DNA of 8,115 nt from Xanthobacteraceae bacterium (GCA_030043175.1 JASHYD010000697.1:1-8115), one strand, 5' to 3'. Counted from the stretch's first letter, positions 1-6,593 are shown. Program-made: numbers and translations. Notes: generated by a model from the sequence alone, not told the origin.

Positions 1-1126
1 CGGACCGACGCTCGGCGGCTGGCTCACCGACAACTTCTCCTGGCACTGGATCTTTCTCATCAATGGCCCGATCGGCCTGATGTCGCTTTTCCTGGTGCAG
101 TTCATGGTCACCGAGCCCGAGATTTTGATCCGCGAGCGGCGCGAGCGGCTCGCCGGCGGTCTCAGGGTCGACTGGATCGGCTTTGCGCTGGTATCCATTG
201 CATTCGGTACTCTCGAGGTGGTCCTCGACAAGGGACAGCGCGAGGACTGGTTCCACTCGAATTTCATTATCTTTTTCTTCGGCGTTTCAATGCTGGCATT
301 TGCGCTGTTCATTCCATGGGAGATCGCGCAGAAAGAGCCGATCGTCGAGATCCGACTGTTCGCCTCGCGCCAGTTCGCCACCTCGTCGCTGATGATGACG
401 GCGGTCGGCGCGCTGCTGTTCTCGACGACGCAGCTCATCCCGCAGCTATTGCAGAGCGGCTACGGCTACACCGCAACGTTGTCGGGGCTTGCGCTGATGC
501 CCGGCGGGATCGTGATGTTGCTGGTCATGCCGGTCGCCGGCGCCGTCGGCAACTTGGTCCAGCCGAGATATTTGATGGCCTTTGGTATGGCGATGGCCGG
601 CATCGGCATGTGGCATGCGACCGCGCTCTCCGGGAGAGCGGATTTCGCCTTCTTCGGCTGGGCGCGCGTGCTCCAGACGGTCGCGTTGCCTTTCCTGTTC
701 ATACCGATCACCTCGGCTTCCTATGCGGGGCTGCGGCCGGAAATGACCGACAAGGCATCCTCGCTAATCAACGCCGCTCGCAATCTCGGCGGCAGCATCG
801 GCATTTCGGCGGCGACCACGCTGCTGGCGCGCCATACGCAGCTGCATCAGAATTATCTCGTCGCCCATCTCGCACCCTCTTCGCTCCAGTATCAGGACGC
901 CGTCAATGCGGCGACGCTCGCCCTTACGCAGCACGGTATGGCGTCCGTTCCCGCTCAGGCGGGCGCAATCGGCCTGATCGGCCAAACCGTCGCCCAGCAG
1001 TCGACCCTGCTCGCCTATATCGACGTGTTCCAACTGTTTGCCATCATCGCGTTCGCGCTGTCGCCGCTCGCGATCTTCTTGCTGCGCGCACACAAGGGCG
1101 GTGGACCACAAATGGTCGGCCATTGA
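1..1126 (+). CDS. DHA2 family (EmrB/QacA-like) MFS drug exporter, 3' part
   Basis: Inner-membrane drug:proton antiporter, expected to pass toxic organic compounds into a periplasmic adaptor and outer-membrane channel. The frame is already open at base 2 and gives 374 residues; the first residues, GPTLGGWLTDNFSWHWIF followed by LINGPIG, are the conserved motif C region of 14-helix DHA2 transporters. The N-terminal third (roughly 140 residues, judged from the usual length of about 500-530) therefore lies outside the window. The ATG at 80 is internal and not the start. Further hydrophobic helices, the typical DWIGFALVSIAFGTLEVVLD segment, an LMPGGIVMLLVMPVAGAVG helix and a hydrophobic C-terminal helix ending in a short basic tail are all present. 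Followed on the same strand by a NodT-like outer-membrane factor, as in EmrAB-TolC-type sets. Substrate cannot be deduced. Confidence 0.93.
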   Translation, partial: GPTLGGWLTDNFSWHWIFLINGPIGLMSLFLVQFMVTEPEILIRERRERLAGGLRVDWIGFALVSIAFGTLEVVLDKGQREDWFHSNFIIFFFGVSMLAFALFIPWEIAQKEPIVEIRLFASRQFATSSLMMTAVGALLFSTTQLIPQLLQSGYGYTATLSGLALMPGGIVMLLVMPVAGAVGNLVQPRYLMAFGMAMAGIGMWHATALSGRADFAFFGWARVLQTVALPFLFIPITSASYAGLRPEMTDKASSLINAARNLGGSIGISAATTLLARHTQLHQNYLVAHLAPSSLQYQDAVNAATLALTQHGMASVPAQAGAIGLIGQTVAQQSTLLAYIDVFQLFAIIAFALSPLAIFLLRAHKGGGPQMVGH

Positions 1127-1487
1127 TGCGCAGGATAACCGCTCGACTAGATGAAGGTGTGCGCGTGGTGGAGAACCGGCGCCGTGACCACGATTGCCGA
1201 CGGCGCGAGGCTGTCTGCATCGATGACCTCGCTTGCCGTCAACGCCACCGTGTCAAGACCCTGCCTACGATCTGGCGGCGAAATTCGCCCGGTCGCACTT
1301 GTCGCCATCGCCCGCCGCTGCCGATTCCGCCGCCCACGGCGACGCCTGCCTTCTTTTTTGCACCGATGGCTGATGAGATATGCGCCCTCGGATTCTGTGC
1401 CCCGGATGCAACGGTTGGCGGTGACCGCTTATTGGCGCATTGACTTAACACGCCGGGGACAAATACTGTGCCCGAATCAGCGAGTGT
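1127..1487. other. Gap between exporter and outer-membrane factor; no convincing gene
   Basis: This 361-bp stretch has open frames on both strands but none reads like a real protein; they are arginine-, proline- and glycine-rich as expected of GC-rich shadow frames. One frame (1126-1443, plus) starts with an ATG overlapping the exporter stop in a TGATG arrangement and would give 105 residues, but its arginine-rich composition resembles a shadow and no Shine-Dalgarno sequence precedes it. Near the right end a TTGACT hexamer (1440-1445) with a weak TACTGT 18 bp downstream could be a promoter for the next gene. No strong terminator is visible, so read-through from the exporter is possible. Confidence 0.5.
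1440..1469 (+). promoter_or_regulatory. Possible promoter for the outer-membrane factor gene
   Basis: TTGACT at 1440-1445 matches five of six bases of the sigma-70 -35 consensus. The -10 partner is poor: TACTGT at 1464-1469, 18 bp downstream, keeps only the first two and last bases of TATAAT. The position just ahead of the lipoprotein gene makes it plausible, but the evidence is only the hexamers and the location. Confidence 0.25.
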
Positions 1488-3116
1488 GTGCGAGCACTGG
1501 CGAGTGAAAGTAATCGTTTGTTGTGCGCGTTTGACCGACTCTGCGGCGTATCGCATGCCGGCCTTGGTGCCCGCCGCTCGTATAGACTTATTGCTATTCG
1601 CGCCGGCAAACGCGGTCGAGCGCTGCTCGCAGGCGCGTCCGCGCTTCTCGTTGCGAGTTGCACCGTCGGTCCCGACTTCGGCGTGCCGCCGCGTCCCGAG
1701 CAGACCGGCTTTTCCACAGACCCAATGCCTGCGGCGACCGCTTCGGCACCAGTTGCCGAAGGCGCAGCCCAGCGATTCGAGGTCGGCCGAGATATTCCTG
1801 GCGACTGGTGGACGCTGTTTCGCTCGCGCCAACTCAACGGACTGATCGATCGGGCGCTCGCCGCCAATCCGACCCTACAGGCCTCCCAGGCGGCGTTGCG
1901 CCAGGCTAAGGAGACCCTGTTGGCAACAGAAGGGACGCTGGCCCCCCAGATTGACGCCAATGGGTCGATTGAGCGCCAGCAATTGCCGGTCGCATTTATC
2001 GGTCAGAACGGGCCGCCGCTGCTTTTCAACCTGTTCCAGGCGACCGCGAACATCTCCTATTCGCCGGATGTGTTCGGCGGCAAGCGGCGGCAGGTGGAAT
2101 CGGCGCAGGCGCAGGCCGATTACGGACGTTTCCAGCTGGAGGCGAGTTATCTGACGCTCACCGCCAATGTCGTGACCGCGGTGATCCAGGAGGCGTCACT
2201 GCGCGGGCAGATCGAGGCGACCCGTGAAATCATCAGTGCGGAAAACCAGCAGCTCGTCGTGGTGCGCAACCAATTCAACGCCGGCAGCGCGCCGCGTACC
2301 GACGTGCTATCGCAGGAGTCGCAGCTGATCCAGACGCGATCGACGTTGCCGATGCTGCAGAAACAGCTGGCGCAGCAGCAGCACCTGCTGATGGCGCTGA
2401 CGGGACGCTTTCCCAACCAGGGCCGCGGCGAGACTATGAGGCTGGCGGCGCTGCATCTGCCAACCCGCATTCCGGTCAGTCTGCCCTCGCAGCTCGTCGA
2501 GCAGCGGCCCGACGTGCGCGCCGCGGTGGAGCAGCTTCACCAGGCGAGTGCCCAGATCGGCGTTGCGATCGCAAACATGCTGCCGCAGATCAACTTGACG
2601 GCGGAATATGGCACCATGGCCCTCACGCCGGCCCAGATGTTCGCGGCTAACAACATCGTCTGGAATGGCACCGCGGGGGTCATGCAGCCGATTTTCCATG
2701 GCGGCACGCTGCTCCATCAGGAGCGCGCCGCGGTCGCGGCCTTCGAGCAGGCCGACGCGCAATATCGCAACACAGTGCTGCTGGCGTTCCAGAACGTGGC
2801 CGATGCTCTGCGTGCCCTGCGCGACGATGCCCGGGGGTTGGCGATCCAGGAGGAGGCCGTGCGCGTCGCCGCCGAAAACAACGATCTTACCCGCATACAG
2901 TATCAGGACGGCACCATTACTTATCTCACCTTGCTTAACGCGCAGCGATCCTACGAGCTTGCCCGGCTCAGTCTGGTGCAGGCGCAGGCCGCACGTTTGG
3001 CCGATACAGCTGCGCTGTTTCAGGCGCTGGGCGGCGGCTGGTGGAACCGCACCGATGTGATCCCGGATAAGCCGAAGCCTGGTATCGTCGAAGTCATCAC
3101 CGGCTCACTCCATTGA
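1488..3116 (+). CDS. NodT/OprM-like efflux outer-membrane lipoprotein (TolC superfamily)
   Basis: Outer-membrane channel of a tripartite efflux pump, expected to form a trimeric beta-barrel plus periplasmic alpha-barrel and to work with the exporter upstream and an adaptor outside the window. With a GTG start at 1488 it has 542 residues. A lipoprotein signal ends in LLVASC with the acylated cysteine at residue 58, followed by TVGPDF and a DWWTLF segment (residues 106-111), both typical of this family. Two outer-membrane-efflux repeats follow: the first about residues 115-310, with YSPDVFGGKRR at 191-201, the second about 330-515, with LPSQLVEQRPDVRAA at 332-346. The end ALGGGWW is also typical. 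The N-terminus is uncertain: 57 residues before the cysteine is too long for a signal peptide, and no in-frame ATG lies closer. TTG at 1518 or 1521 are alternatives, and ATT at 1590 would give a signal of normal size. Product call is firm, start is not. Confidence 0.92.
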   Translation: MRALASESNRLLCAFDRLCGVSHAGLGARRSYRLIAIRAGKRGRALLAGASALLVASCTVGPDFGVPPRPEQTGFSTDPMPAATASAPVAEGAAQRFEVGRDIPGDWWTLFRSRQLNGLIDRALAANPTLQASQAALRQAKETLLATEGTLAPQIDANGSIERQQLPVAFIGQNGPPLLFNLFQATANISYSPDVFGGKRRQVESAQAQADYGRFQLEASYLTLTANVVTAVIQEASLRGQIEATREIISAENQQLVVVRNQFNAGSAPRTDVLSQESQLIQTRSTLPMLQKQLAQQQHLLMALTGRFPNQGRGETMRLAALHLPTRIPVSLPSQLVEQRPDVRAAVEQLHQASAQIGVAIANMLPQINLTAEYGTMALTPAQMFAANNIVWNGTAGVMQPIFHGGTLLHQERAAVAAFEQADAQYRNTVLLAFQNVADALRALRDDARGLAIQEEAVRVAAENNDLTRIQYQDGTITYLTLLNAQRSYELARLSLVQAQAARLADTAALFQALGGGWWNRTDVIPDKPKPGIVEVITGSLH

Positions 3117-3528
3117 CCGGCGCTGTCGCGCCCGCCCTCAAACCGGCCGGCGAGAACCAAGTTCTGTGGATCGCTAGAGCGAATCGACCGCCTGTTTCCT
3201 GCGAGCCGGATAGTCGAACGTTACGAGCAGTTCGATCAGAGGCAACTCCGCAGCACTGTTCGGTTCGGCAGTCGCAGCAGTCATGGGCCGCTTGAGCGCA
3301 TCCAGGCGACCGCAGCGACCCGGTGGTCAGGAACGATCGAAGTGGATATCGAGAATGTGGTTCGCGCCGACTTGCACTGGATCACCGGCAGCGGCAAGAA
3401 GCTGCGTCGCGGCGGCGAAACGGACCGTCTCCTCGATGGTTTCCTAAGGGAATGTTTGCTTGTCGCCGCCACCGGGTGACGCCGCTCATGGGCGTTGACC
3501 TTTGAAACATCGACCCGAGGACTGTCCG
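3117..3528. other. Gap with start-less open frames; possible gene remnant
   Basis: No complete gene is visible in these 412 bp. The plus frame that continues directly after the outer-membrane factor's TGA stays open for 120 codons to a TGA at 3477-3479, without any ATG and without an early GTG or TTG start. It reads in places like real protein, for example GTIEVDIENVVRADLHWI. The opposite strand in the same codon register is also partly open and protein-like: a 36-residue frame with ATG at 3282-3284 and stop at 3174-3176, and a segment ETIEETVRFAAATQLL ending at a stop near 3328. I cannot assign either reading to a family. The stretch may be a decayed gene or ordinary GC-rich open sequence. 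Confidence 0.35.
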
Positions 3529-3531
3529 ATG
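3517..3531 (+). promoter_or_regulatory. Ribosome binding site that fixes the DUF1348 start
   Basis: GAGG at 3517-3520 lies 8 bases before the ATG at 3529-3531. This decides between that ATG and an alternative in-frame TTG at 3502, which has no comparable site and would add nine residues absent from the family. Confidence 0.7.
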
Positions 3532-3993
3532 AACCGTCCGCCGCTGCCGCCCTTTACCGCCGAAACCGCAGCGCAGAAAGTGCGTTTGGCCGAAGACGCA
3601 TGGAATACCCGCGATCCCGCTCGGGTCGCGCTCGCCTACACGACCGACAGCCGCTGGCGAAACCGCGCGGAATTTTTGCAAGGCCGCGAGGCAATCGAAG
3701 CATTCTTGAGGCGCAAGTGGAACCGTGAACTCAACTATCGCCTGGTGAAGGAGCTCTGGGCCTTCCGCGAGAACCGCATCGCCGTACGTTTTGCCTATGA
3801 ATGTCACGACGACAGCGGAAATTGGTTCCGCAGTTACGGCAACGAAAACTGGGAATTCGATGAGCATGGCCTGATGCGGCTTCGCATTGCGAGCATCAAC
3901 GATCTTCCCATCACGCAAAGCGACCGCAAATATCATTGGCCACTTGGTCGCCGGCCCGACGATCACCCTTCTCTGAGCGATCTAGGGCTCTGA
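3529..3993 (+). CDS. DUF1348 family protein (NTF2-like/SnoaL-like fold)
   Basis: A 154-residue soluble protein of the DUF1348 family, which belongs to the NTF2-like superfamily of small cone-shaped alpha+beta proteins; the biochemical role of the family is not established. Family hallmarks run through the whole length: a PPLPPFT start, [15 protein letters not shown] (residues 16-30), a [16 protein letters not shown] segment (41-56), [17 protein letters not shown] (75-91), the [19 protein letters not shown] block (96-114), and the end [12 protein letters not shown] (136-147). Length matches the usual size of about 150, so the gene appears intact. There is no signal peptide or membrane segment. 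It stands alone between the efflux genes and an insertion-sequence remnant, whose reading frame on the other strand overlaps its last codons. Its own promoter is not obvious. The family call is strong; no function should be inferred from the neighbours. Confidence 0.9.
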   Translation: MNRPPLPPFTAETAAQKVRLAEDAWNTRDPARVALAYTTDSRWRNRAEFLQGREAIEAFLRRKWNRELNYRLVKELWAFRENRIAVRFAYECHDDSGNWFRSYGNENWEFDEHGLMRLRIASINDLPITQSDRKYHWPLGRRPDDHPSLSDLGL

Positions 3994-4140
3994 GCGCGCA
4001 GCCACCGATGCCGGGGCATAATGCCCGAGGCCGATGTGCGGCTTGAGGTCGTGATAATCCCGCCCGAAGCGCCAGCGCATCTTGGCGAAGTCTACGAGGG
4101 CGCGCAATGACATGTTCCGGTCAGGCGAGCGGTTGGCGTG
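3982..4140 (-). mobile_element. Remnant of an IS3-like transposase (OrfB C-terminal tail)
   Basis: The minus-strand frame from about 4140 to a stop at 3982-3984 contains RFGRDYHDLKPHIGLGHYAP followed by ASVAA. It fits the C-terminal signature of IS3-family OrfB integrases, in which a DYN..RPH..LG...P...AA pattern follows the catalytic core. Only some 45 residues survive, the longest stretch starting at an ATG at 4111-4113. The DDE catalytic residues and the rest of the element are absent, and no terminal inverted repeats are seen. IS701-type transposases also have an RW....DY..LK..LGHY segment and are an alternative, but their downstream GRGW motif is missing here. The fragment cannot be active; it marks an old insertion followed by deletion between the DUF1348 gene and the regulator. 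Confidence 0.55.
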
Positions 4141-4467
4141 GGCTCGCCCCTGGGCCATTCGATCAAAAAGGCAGCAAGAAATTCCGGCCGCAAAGGTGCG
4201 ATGTTCAGCAGCCGCAAGGACGTGCTGCGAGGTGCATCAGCCCGCCGGTGCTCTTGCTTAGTCACCGCGGCGTCTTCCGCGGCCTCGTCTATGGCTTCGT
4301 ACGTGGCGGGCGTCGATTCGATGGCGGAATCGATTGTCAGAAGGGCAGCAGCTTCCGCAATGAAATCGCAATAAGTGCGGCGCGCCGTAGAGCGAGCACC
4401 CGTCGACGCACCGCGCGCGGTCACACATCGTCGGTCCACACGCCCATGCACAACCATACGTCGGGCC
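4141..4467. other. Unassigned stretch downstream of tetR
   Basis: Both strands are open here without a convincing gene. A plus frame (4138-4374, GTG start, 78 residues, alanine- and serine-rich) and a minus frame (4092-4496, 134 residues) cover each other in the same codon register, so at most one can be genuine. Neither has a clear ribosome binding site and I recognise neither. The minus frame overlaps the 3' end of the regulator gene, which argues against it. Together with the transposase tail on its left, the stretch is best seen as degraded accessory DNA. No convincing terminator for the regulator is visible. Confidence 0.35.
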
Positions 4468-5076
4468 CTATCGGCGGCGACGCCTGTGGGCGGCAATCAT
4501 CGCCTCGCCCATGTGCAAGAGGCGCGCCGCAAGTCCTTCCGTGCCGACGCTTTGCGCAGTGACGCGGGCTCCCTCAAGAAGGAGATGCAATTCGTCAGCT
4601 AGCATCTCGGGCTCACTCAAGCCTGCGTCTTCGGCCAGCCGCGCCAGCCGTGTCCGCTGTGCCGTCTTATATTCCTCGATGACCCGCCGGGCTGGATGAT
4701 CTTTCTCGGGCAACTCGATTGCGGCGTTGGCGAGCGCGCAGCCGCGCTCGTTTGGTTCAGCAAGGTGACGGGCCATCTCCTGGAGCCAAGCGCAGAGCTG
4801 AGCCAGCGGGTCGCCTGGGTGCGCCTGCACGAACCGTTCCCAGCACCCATCCGCCGCATTCGCCGATTGGCGCAGATACTCCGCGACCAACTCGTCCTTC
4901 GACTCAAAGTGTCGGTAGAGCGTCATTTTATTGGTGTCGGCGGCCTCCGCGATCGCCTCGACGCCGACCGCCCTAATTCCGTGCCGGTAAAACAGGTCGG
5001 CAGCGGCCGCAAGGATGCGGGCACGGGGCGGAACCCGGCCGTCTCTGTCCTGAGTTGTAGCGGCTCGAGGAGCCAT
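4468..5076 (-). CDS. TetR/AcrR family transcriptional regulator, probable repressor of the adjacent reductase
   Basis: One-domain-plus-ligand-domain repressor of 202 residues. The TetR DNA-binding domain covers about residues 19-65: RILAAAADLFYRHG, then a helix-turn-helix with VEAIAEAADTNKMTLYRHF and SKDELV. The C-terminal helical domain carries a GCALANAAIELP segment followed by HPARRVIEEYK, seen in many proteobacterial members. The start at 5076 is preferred because GGGAG (5084-5088 on the plus strand, read as complement) sits 7 bases upstream; an ATG at 5097 would add seven residues but lies in the promoter region. The gene is divergent from the old yellow enzyme, with two 19-bp repeats between them, the usual arrangement of a self-regulating repressor. 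Three cysteines (78, 95, 113) could in principle sense electrophiles or oxidants, as in E. coli NemR, but that is inference; the ligand is unknown. Confidence 0.92.
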   Translation of the reverse strand: MAPRAATTQDRDGRVPPRARILAAAADLFYRHGIRAVGVEAIAEAADTNKMTLYRHFESKDELVAEYLRQSANAADGCWERFVQAHPGDPLAQLCAWLQEMARHLAEPNERGCALANAAIELPEKDHPARRVIEEYKTAQRTRLARLAEDAGLSEPEMLADELHLLLEGARVTAQSVGTEGLAARLLHMGEAMIAAHRRRRR

Positions 5077-5083
5077 TTTGAGT

Positions 5084-5088
5084 CTCCC
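5084..5088 (-). promoter_or_regulatory. Ribosome binding site of the TetR gene
   Basis: Read on the minus strand this is GGGAG, 7 bases upstream of the ATG at 5074-5076. It supports that start over the upstream ATG at 5095-5097. Confidence 0.65.
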
Positions 5089-5090
5089 AC

Positions 5091-5123
5091 TTGACATGGG
5101 TGTTACCGGTCAGTACCTATAAC
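5091..5123 (+). promoter_or_regulatory. Candidate promoter of the old yellow enzyme operon
   Basis: A perfect TTGACA (5091-5096) is the best -35 in the region. The best -10 by sequence is TATAAC (5118-5123, five of six consensus bases), but the spacing of 21 bp is too long for a normal sigma-70 promoter. At 17 bp the sequence is the weak TACCTA (5114-5119). The first 19-bp repeat lies between the two hexamers and TATAAC lies in the 8-bp gap between repeats, so a repressor bound to the repeats would block the polymerase under either reading. Confidence 0.4.
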
Positions 5124-5144
5124 TTGGTGTTACCGGTCAGTACC
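5099..5144. promoter_or_regulatory. Tandem 19-bp direct repeats, probable TetR operator
   Basis: GGTGTTACCGGTCAGTACC occurs perfectly twice, at 5099-5117 and 5126-5144, separated by TATAACTT; the copies start 27 bp apart. Each contains the palindrome ACCGGT, with weak wider symmetry (TTACCGGTCA has one mismatched pair) and GGT/ACC at its ends, as expected for a TetR dimer site. They lie between the divergent tetR and reductase genes and overlap the promoter elements, so binding could control both directions. Binding by the adjacent TetR protein is inference from position. Confidence 0.75.
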
Positions 5145-5201
5145 GCAAGGTAGCCGAAAGTGATGCTTTCCTTCAAGTGCCTCAGATCATCGGAGCAACC
5201 C

Positions 5202-6311
5202 ATGCAGGTGAATGCCGCCGTCGCAAACCGCCGTTCTCAGCCTGAGCCGACGTTCAAGCCGCTGTTTCTCCCATACCGATTGGGCAACATCGAACTCACG
5301 AACCGCTTGGTGATGGCGCCGATGACGCGCAGTCGCGCGCTCGATCGTAACGTGCCGAATCAGCTCGCTACAACCTATTATACGCAGCGTGCCTCGGCTG
5401 GATTGATCGTGACCGAAGCGACGCAGGTCAGCCCCCAGGGCGTCGGGTACATTCGCACGCCGGGCATCCATTCCGCTGAGCAGGTTGCCGGTTGGACGAG
5501 AATCACCGAGGCGGTGCATCGTGGCGGCGGCAAAATCTTTCTCCAGCTATGGCATGTCGGACGCATCTCGCATCCAGACTTCCACGGCGGCGAGCTTCCG
5601 GTTGCGCCCTCGGCAATAGCTGCACAGGGTCAAGTGTTCACTGCAACGGGTCCGCAGCAGATGGTGACGCCGCGGGCACTGACACTCGCTGAGCTTCCGG
5701 GCATCGTCGGGCAATTCCGCAAAGGTGCCGAGAATGCCAAGTGGGCCGGCTTCGACGGCGTTGAGTTGCACGGGGCGAACGGCTATCTGCTGGATCAATT
5801 CCTCCGTGACGGCACGAACAAGCGCACCGACGCTTATGGCGGCACACTCGAAAACCGTGCGCGGCTGCCGCTTGAAGTCGCCAAAGCCGTCATTGATGTC
5901 TGGGGGGCCGATCGCGTGGGCTATCGCATATCGCCGAACGGCACGTTCAACTCGATGTGGGATACCAATCCGGTCGAGACTTTCTCATACTTCGCGGAGC
6001 AGCTCAACAAGCTCGGTATCGTCTACCTTCACGTGGTTGATCCGGTGGCCGATGGCGCCAAGCGCATTTCGCCGCTGCTGCGCCGCAGATTCAATGGCAC
6101 CTACATCGTCAATGGCGGCTTCGATCTTGACAGCGCCAATGTGGCTATTCACGGCGGGGAAGCTGATCTCGTTGCCTTCGGCACTCGCTTTCTCGCCAAT
6201 CCGGATTTGCTGCAGCGGTATCAGATCAACGCTCCGCTCAATGTGCCGGACCAGGCAACCTTCTATGCGGGGGAAGAAAAGGGCTTCACAGACTATCCAT
6301 TCCTGACGTGA
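5202..6311 (+). CDS. nemA: Old yellow enzyme family alkene reductase (NemA-like)
   Basis: FMN-dependent, NAD(P)H-consuming cytosolic reductase of 369 residues. Family members reduce the C=C bond of alpha,beta-unsaturated carbonyls and maleimides, and often quinones, nitrate esters or nitroaromatics. Motifs in order: NRLVMAPMTRSRA (residues 34-46), which contacts the flavin; QLWHVGR (115-121); FDGVELHGANGYLLDQFLRD (184-203), with the substrate-binding His190/Asn193 pair and Tyr195 in the position of the OYE1 proton donor; YRISPNG (241-247); NGG (304-306) and FGTRFLANPDLL (326-337) for phosphate binding; and the ending TDYPFL. Length matches E. coli NemA (about 365). The ATG at 5202 is chosen because GGAG at 5192-5195 precedes it by six bases; a GTG at 5160, or the adjacent ATG at 5163, would add 13-14 residues. 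Probably repressed by the divergent TetR. Gene symbol is by family resemblance. Confidence 0.95.
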   Translation: MQVNAAVANRRSQPEPTFKPLFLPYRLGNIELTNRLVMAPMTRSRALDRNVPNQLATTYYTQRASAGLIVTEATQVSPQGVGYIRTPGIHSAEQVAGWTRITEAVHRGGGKIFLQLWHVGRISHPDFHGGELPVAPSAIAAQGQVFTATGPQQMVTPRALTLAELPGIVGQFRKGAENAKWAGFDGVELHGANGYLLDQFLRDGTNKRTDAYGGTLENRARLPLEVAKAVIDVWGADRVGYRISPNGTFNSMWDTNPVETFSYFAEQLNKLGIVYLHVVDPVADGAKRISPLLRRRFNGTYIVNGGFDLDSANVAIHGGEADLVAFGTRFLANPDLLQRYQINAPLNVPDQATFYAGEEKGFTDYPFLT

Positions 6312-6351
6312 ACGCGATGCATCGTGACCCGAACCGAAAAGGCGACATTCG

Positions 6352-6534
6352 ATGAGAACACCGATTGAAGAATTGACGGTGAGCAGCGCGTTATCCGATC
6401 CGCTCATTCGTATTTTGATGGCCGCTGACAACGTAGATCCAATAAAGGTTGAGTCGATGCTGCGCCGGATGGCGGAACAGGTTGCACCCACTTCGTTACC
6501 GACGACCAAAGTCGACCCAGCCGCCCGTTGCTAA
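6352..6534 (+). CDS. Small protein of 60 residues, function unknown
   Basis: Likely genuine small gene 40 bp after the reductase stop, on the same strand, with AAAAGG (6337-6342) nine bases before its ATG. The first 45 residues read as an amphipathic helical protein: PIEELTVSSALSDPLIRILM (residues 4-23), then AADNVDPIKVESMLRRMAEQ. The tail is proline- and threonine-rich. There is no signal peptide, membrane segment or metal-binding motif (a single cysteine is the last residue), and I do not recognise the family. Its position before the hairpin terminator suggests co-transcription with the reductase and therefore TetR control. The helix-rich composition and good ribosome binding site argue for a real gene, but its short length leaves room for doubt. 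Confidence 0.6.
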   Translation: MRTPIEELTVSSALSDPLIRILMAADNVDPIKVESMLRRMAEQVAPTSLPTTKVDPAARC

Positions 6535-6562
6535 TCAGTTCCTCCGGTTGCTCGACATCGAA

Positions 6563-6593
6563 CGCTCGGCGCACTCGCGCCGAGCGGCTCTTT
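6563..6593 (+). terminator. Hairpin terminator after the reductase operon
   Basis: A perfect 10-bp inverted repeat, CGCTCGGCGC (6563-6572) and GCGCCGAGCG (6577-6586), encloses the four-base loop ACTC. It lies 29 bp after the small gene's stop and is followed by GGCTCTTT, so the T tract is short. It is a likely end point for the plus-strand operon; the stem itself is symmetric, but no T-rich run follows it on the minus strand. Confidence 0.65.

Noticed and set aside
316..1443. Long plus frame of 375 codons overlapping the exporter and the gap after it
   Set aside because: Over most of its length it is the shifted frame of the clear DHA2 exporter; the composition is Arg/Ala/Asp-rich nonsense. 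The part after 1126 (TGATG overlap) is similarly arginine-rich and lacks a ribosome binding site.
1239..1832. Minus-strand frame of 197 codons opposite the start of the outer-membrane factor
   Set aside because: Overlaps the lipoprotein signal and first domain of a well-supported gene and shows no family motif; typical GC-rich antisense openness.
3382..3966. Minus-strand frame of 194 codons opposite DUF1348
   Set aside because: It is the antisense of a full-length DUF1348 protein with family motifs throughout; its own translation is unrecognisable.
4014..4026. Palindrome GGGCAT-A-ATGCCC after the DUF1348 stop, considered as a terminator
   Set aside because: Only a 6-bp stem around one base (four pairs once a real loop is allowed), with no T tract; it lies within the transposase-like coding remnant and is probably chance.
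4115..4124. TCCGGTCAGG, a partial match to the operator repeat
   Set aside because: Only the CCGGTCAG core matches and it lies inside the transposase remnant, away from any promoter.
5725..6306. Plus frame of 193 codons inside the old yellow enzyme
   Set aside because: Serine- and arginine-rich shadow in another frame; the reductase frame carries all catalytic and flavin-binding motifs across the same span.
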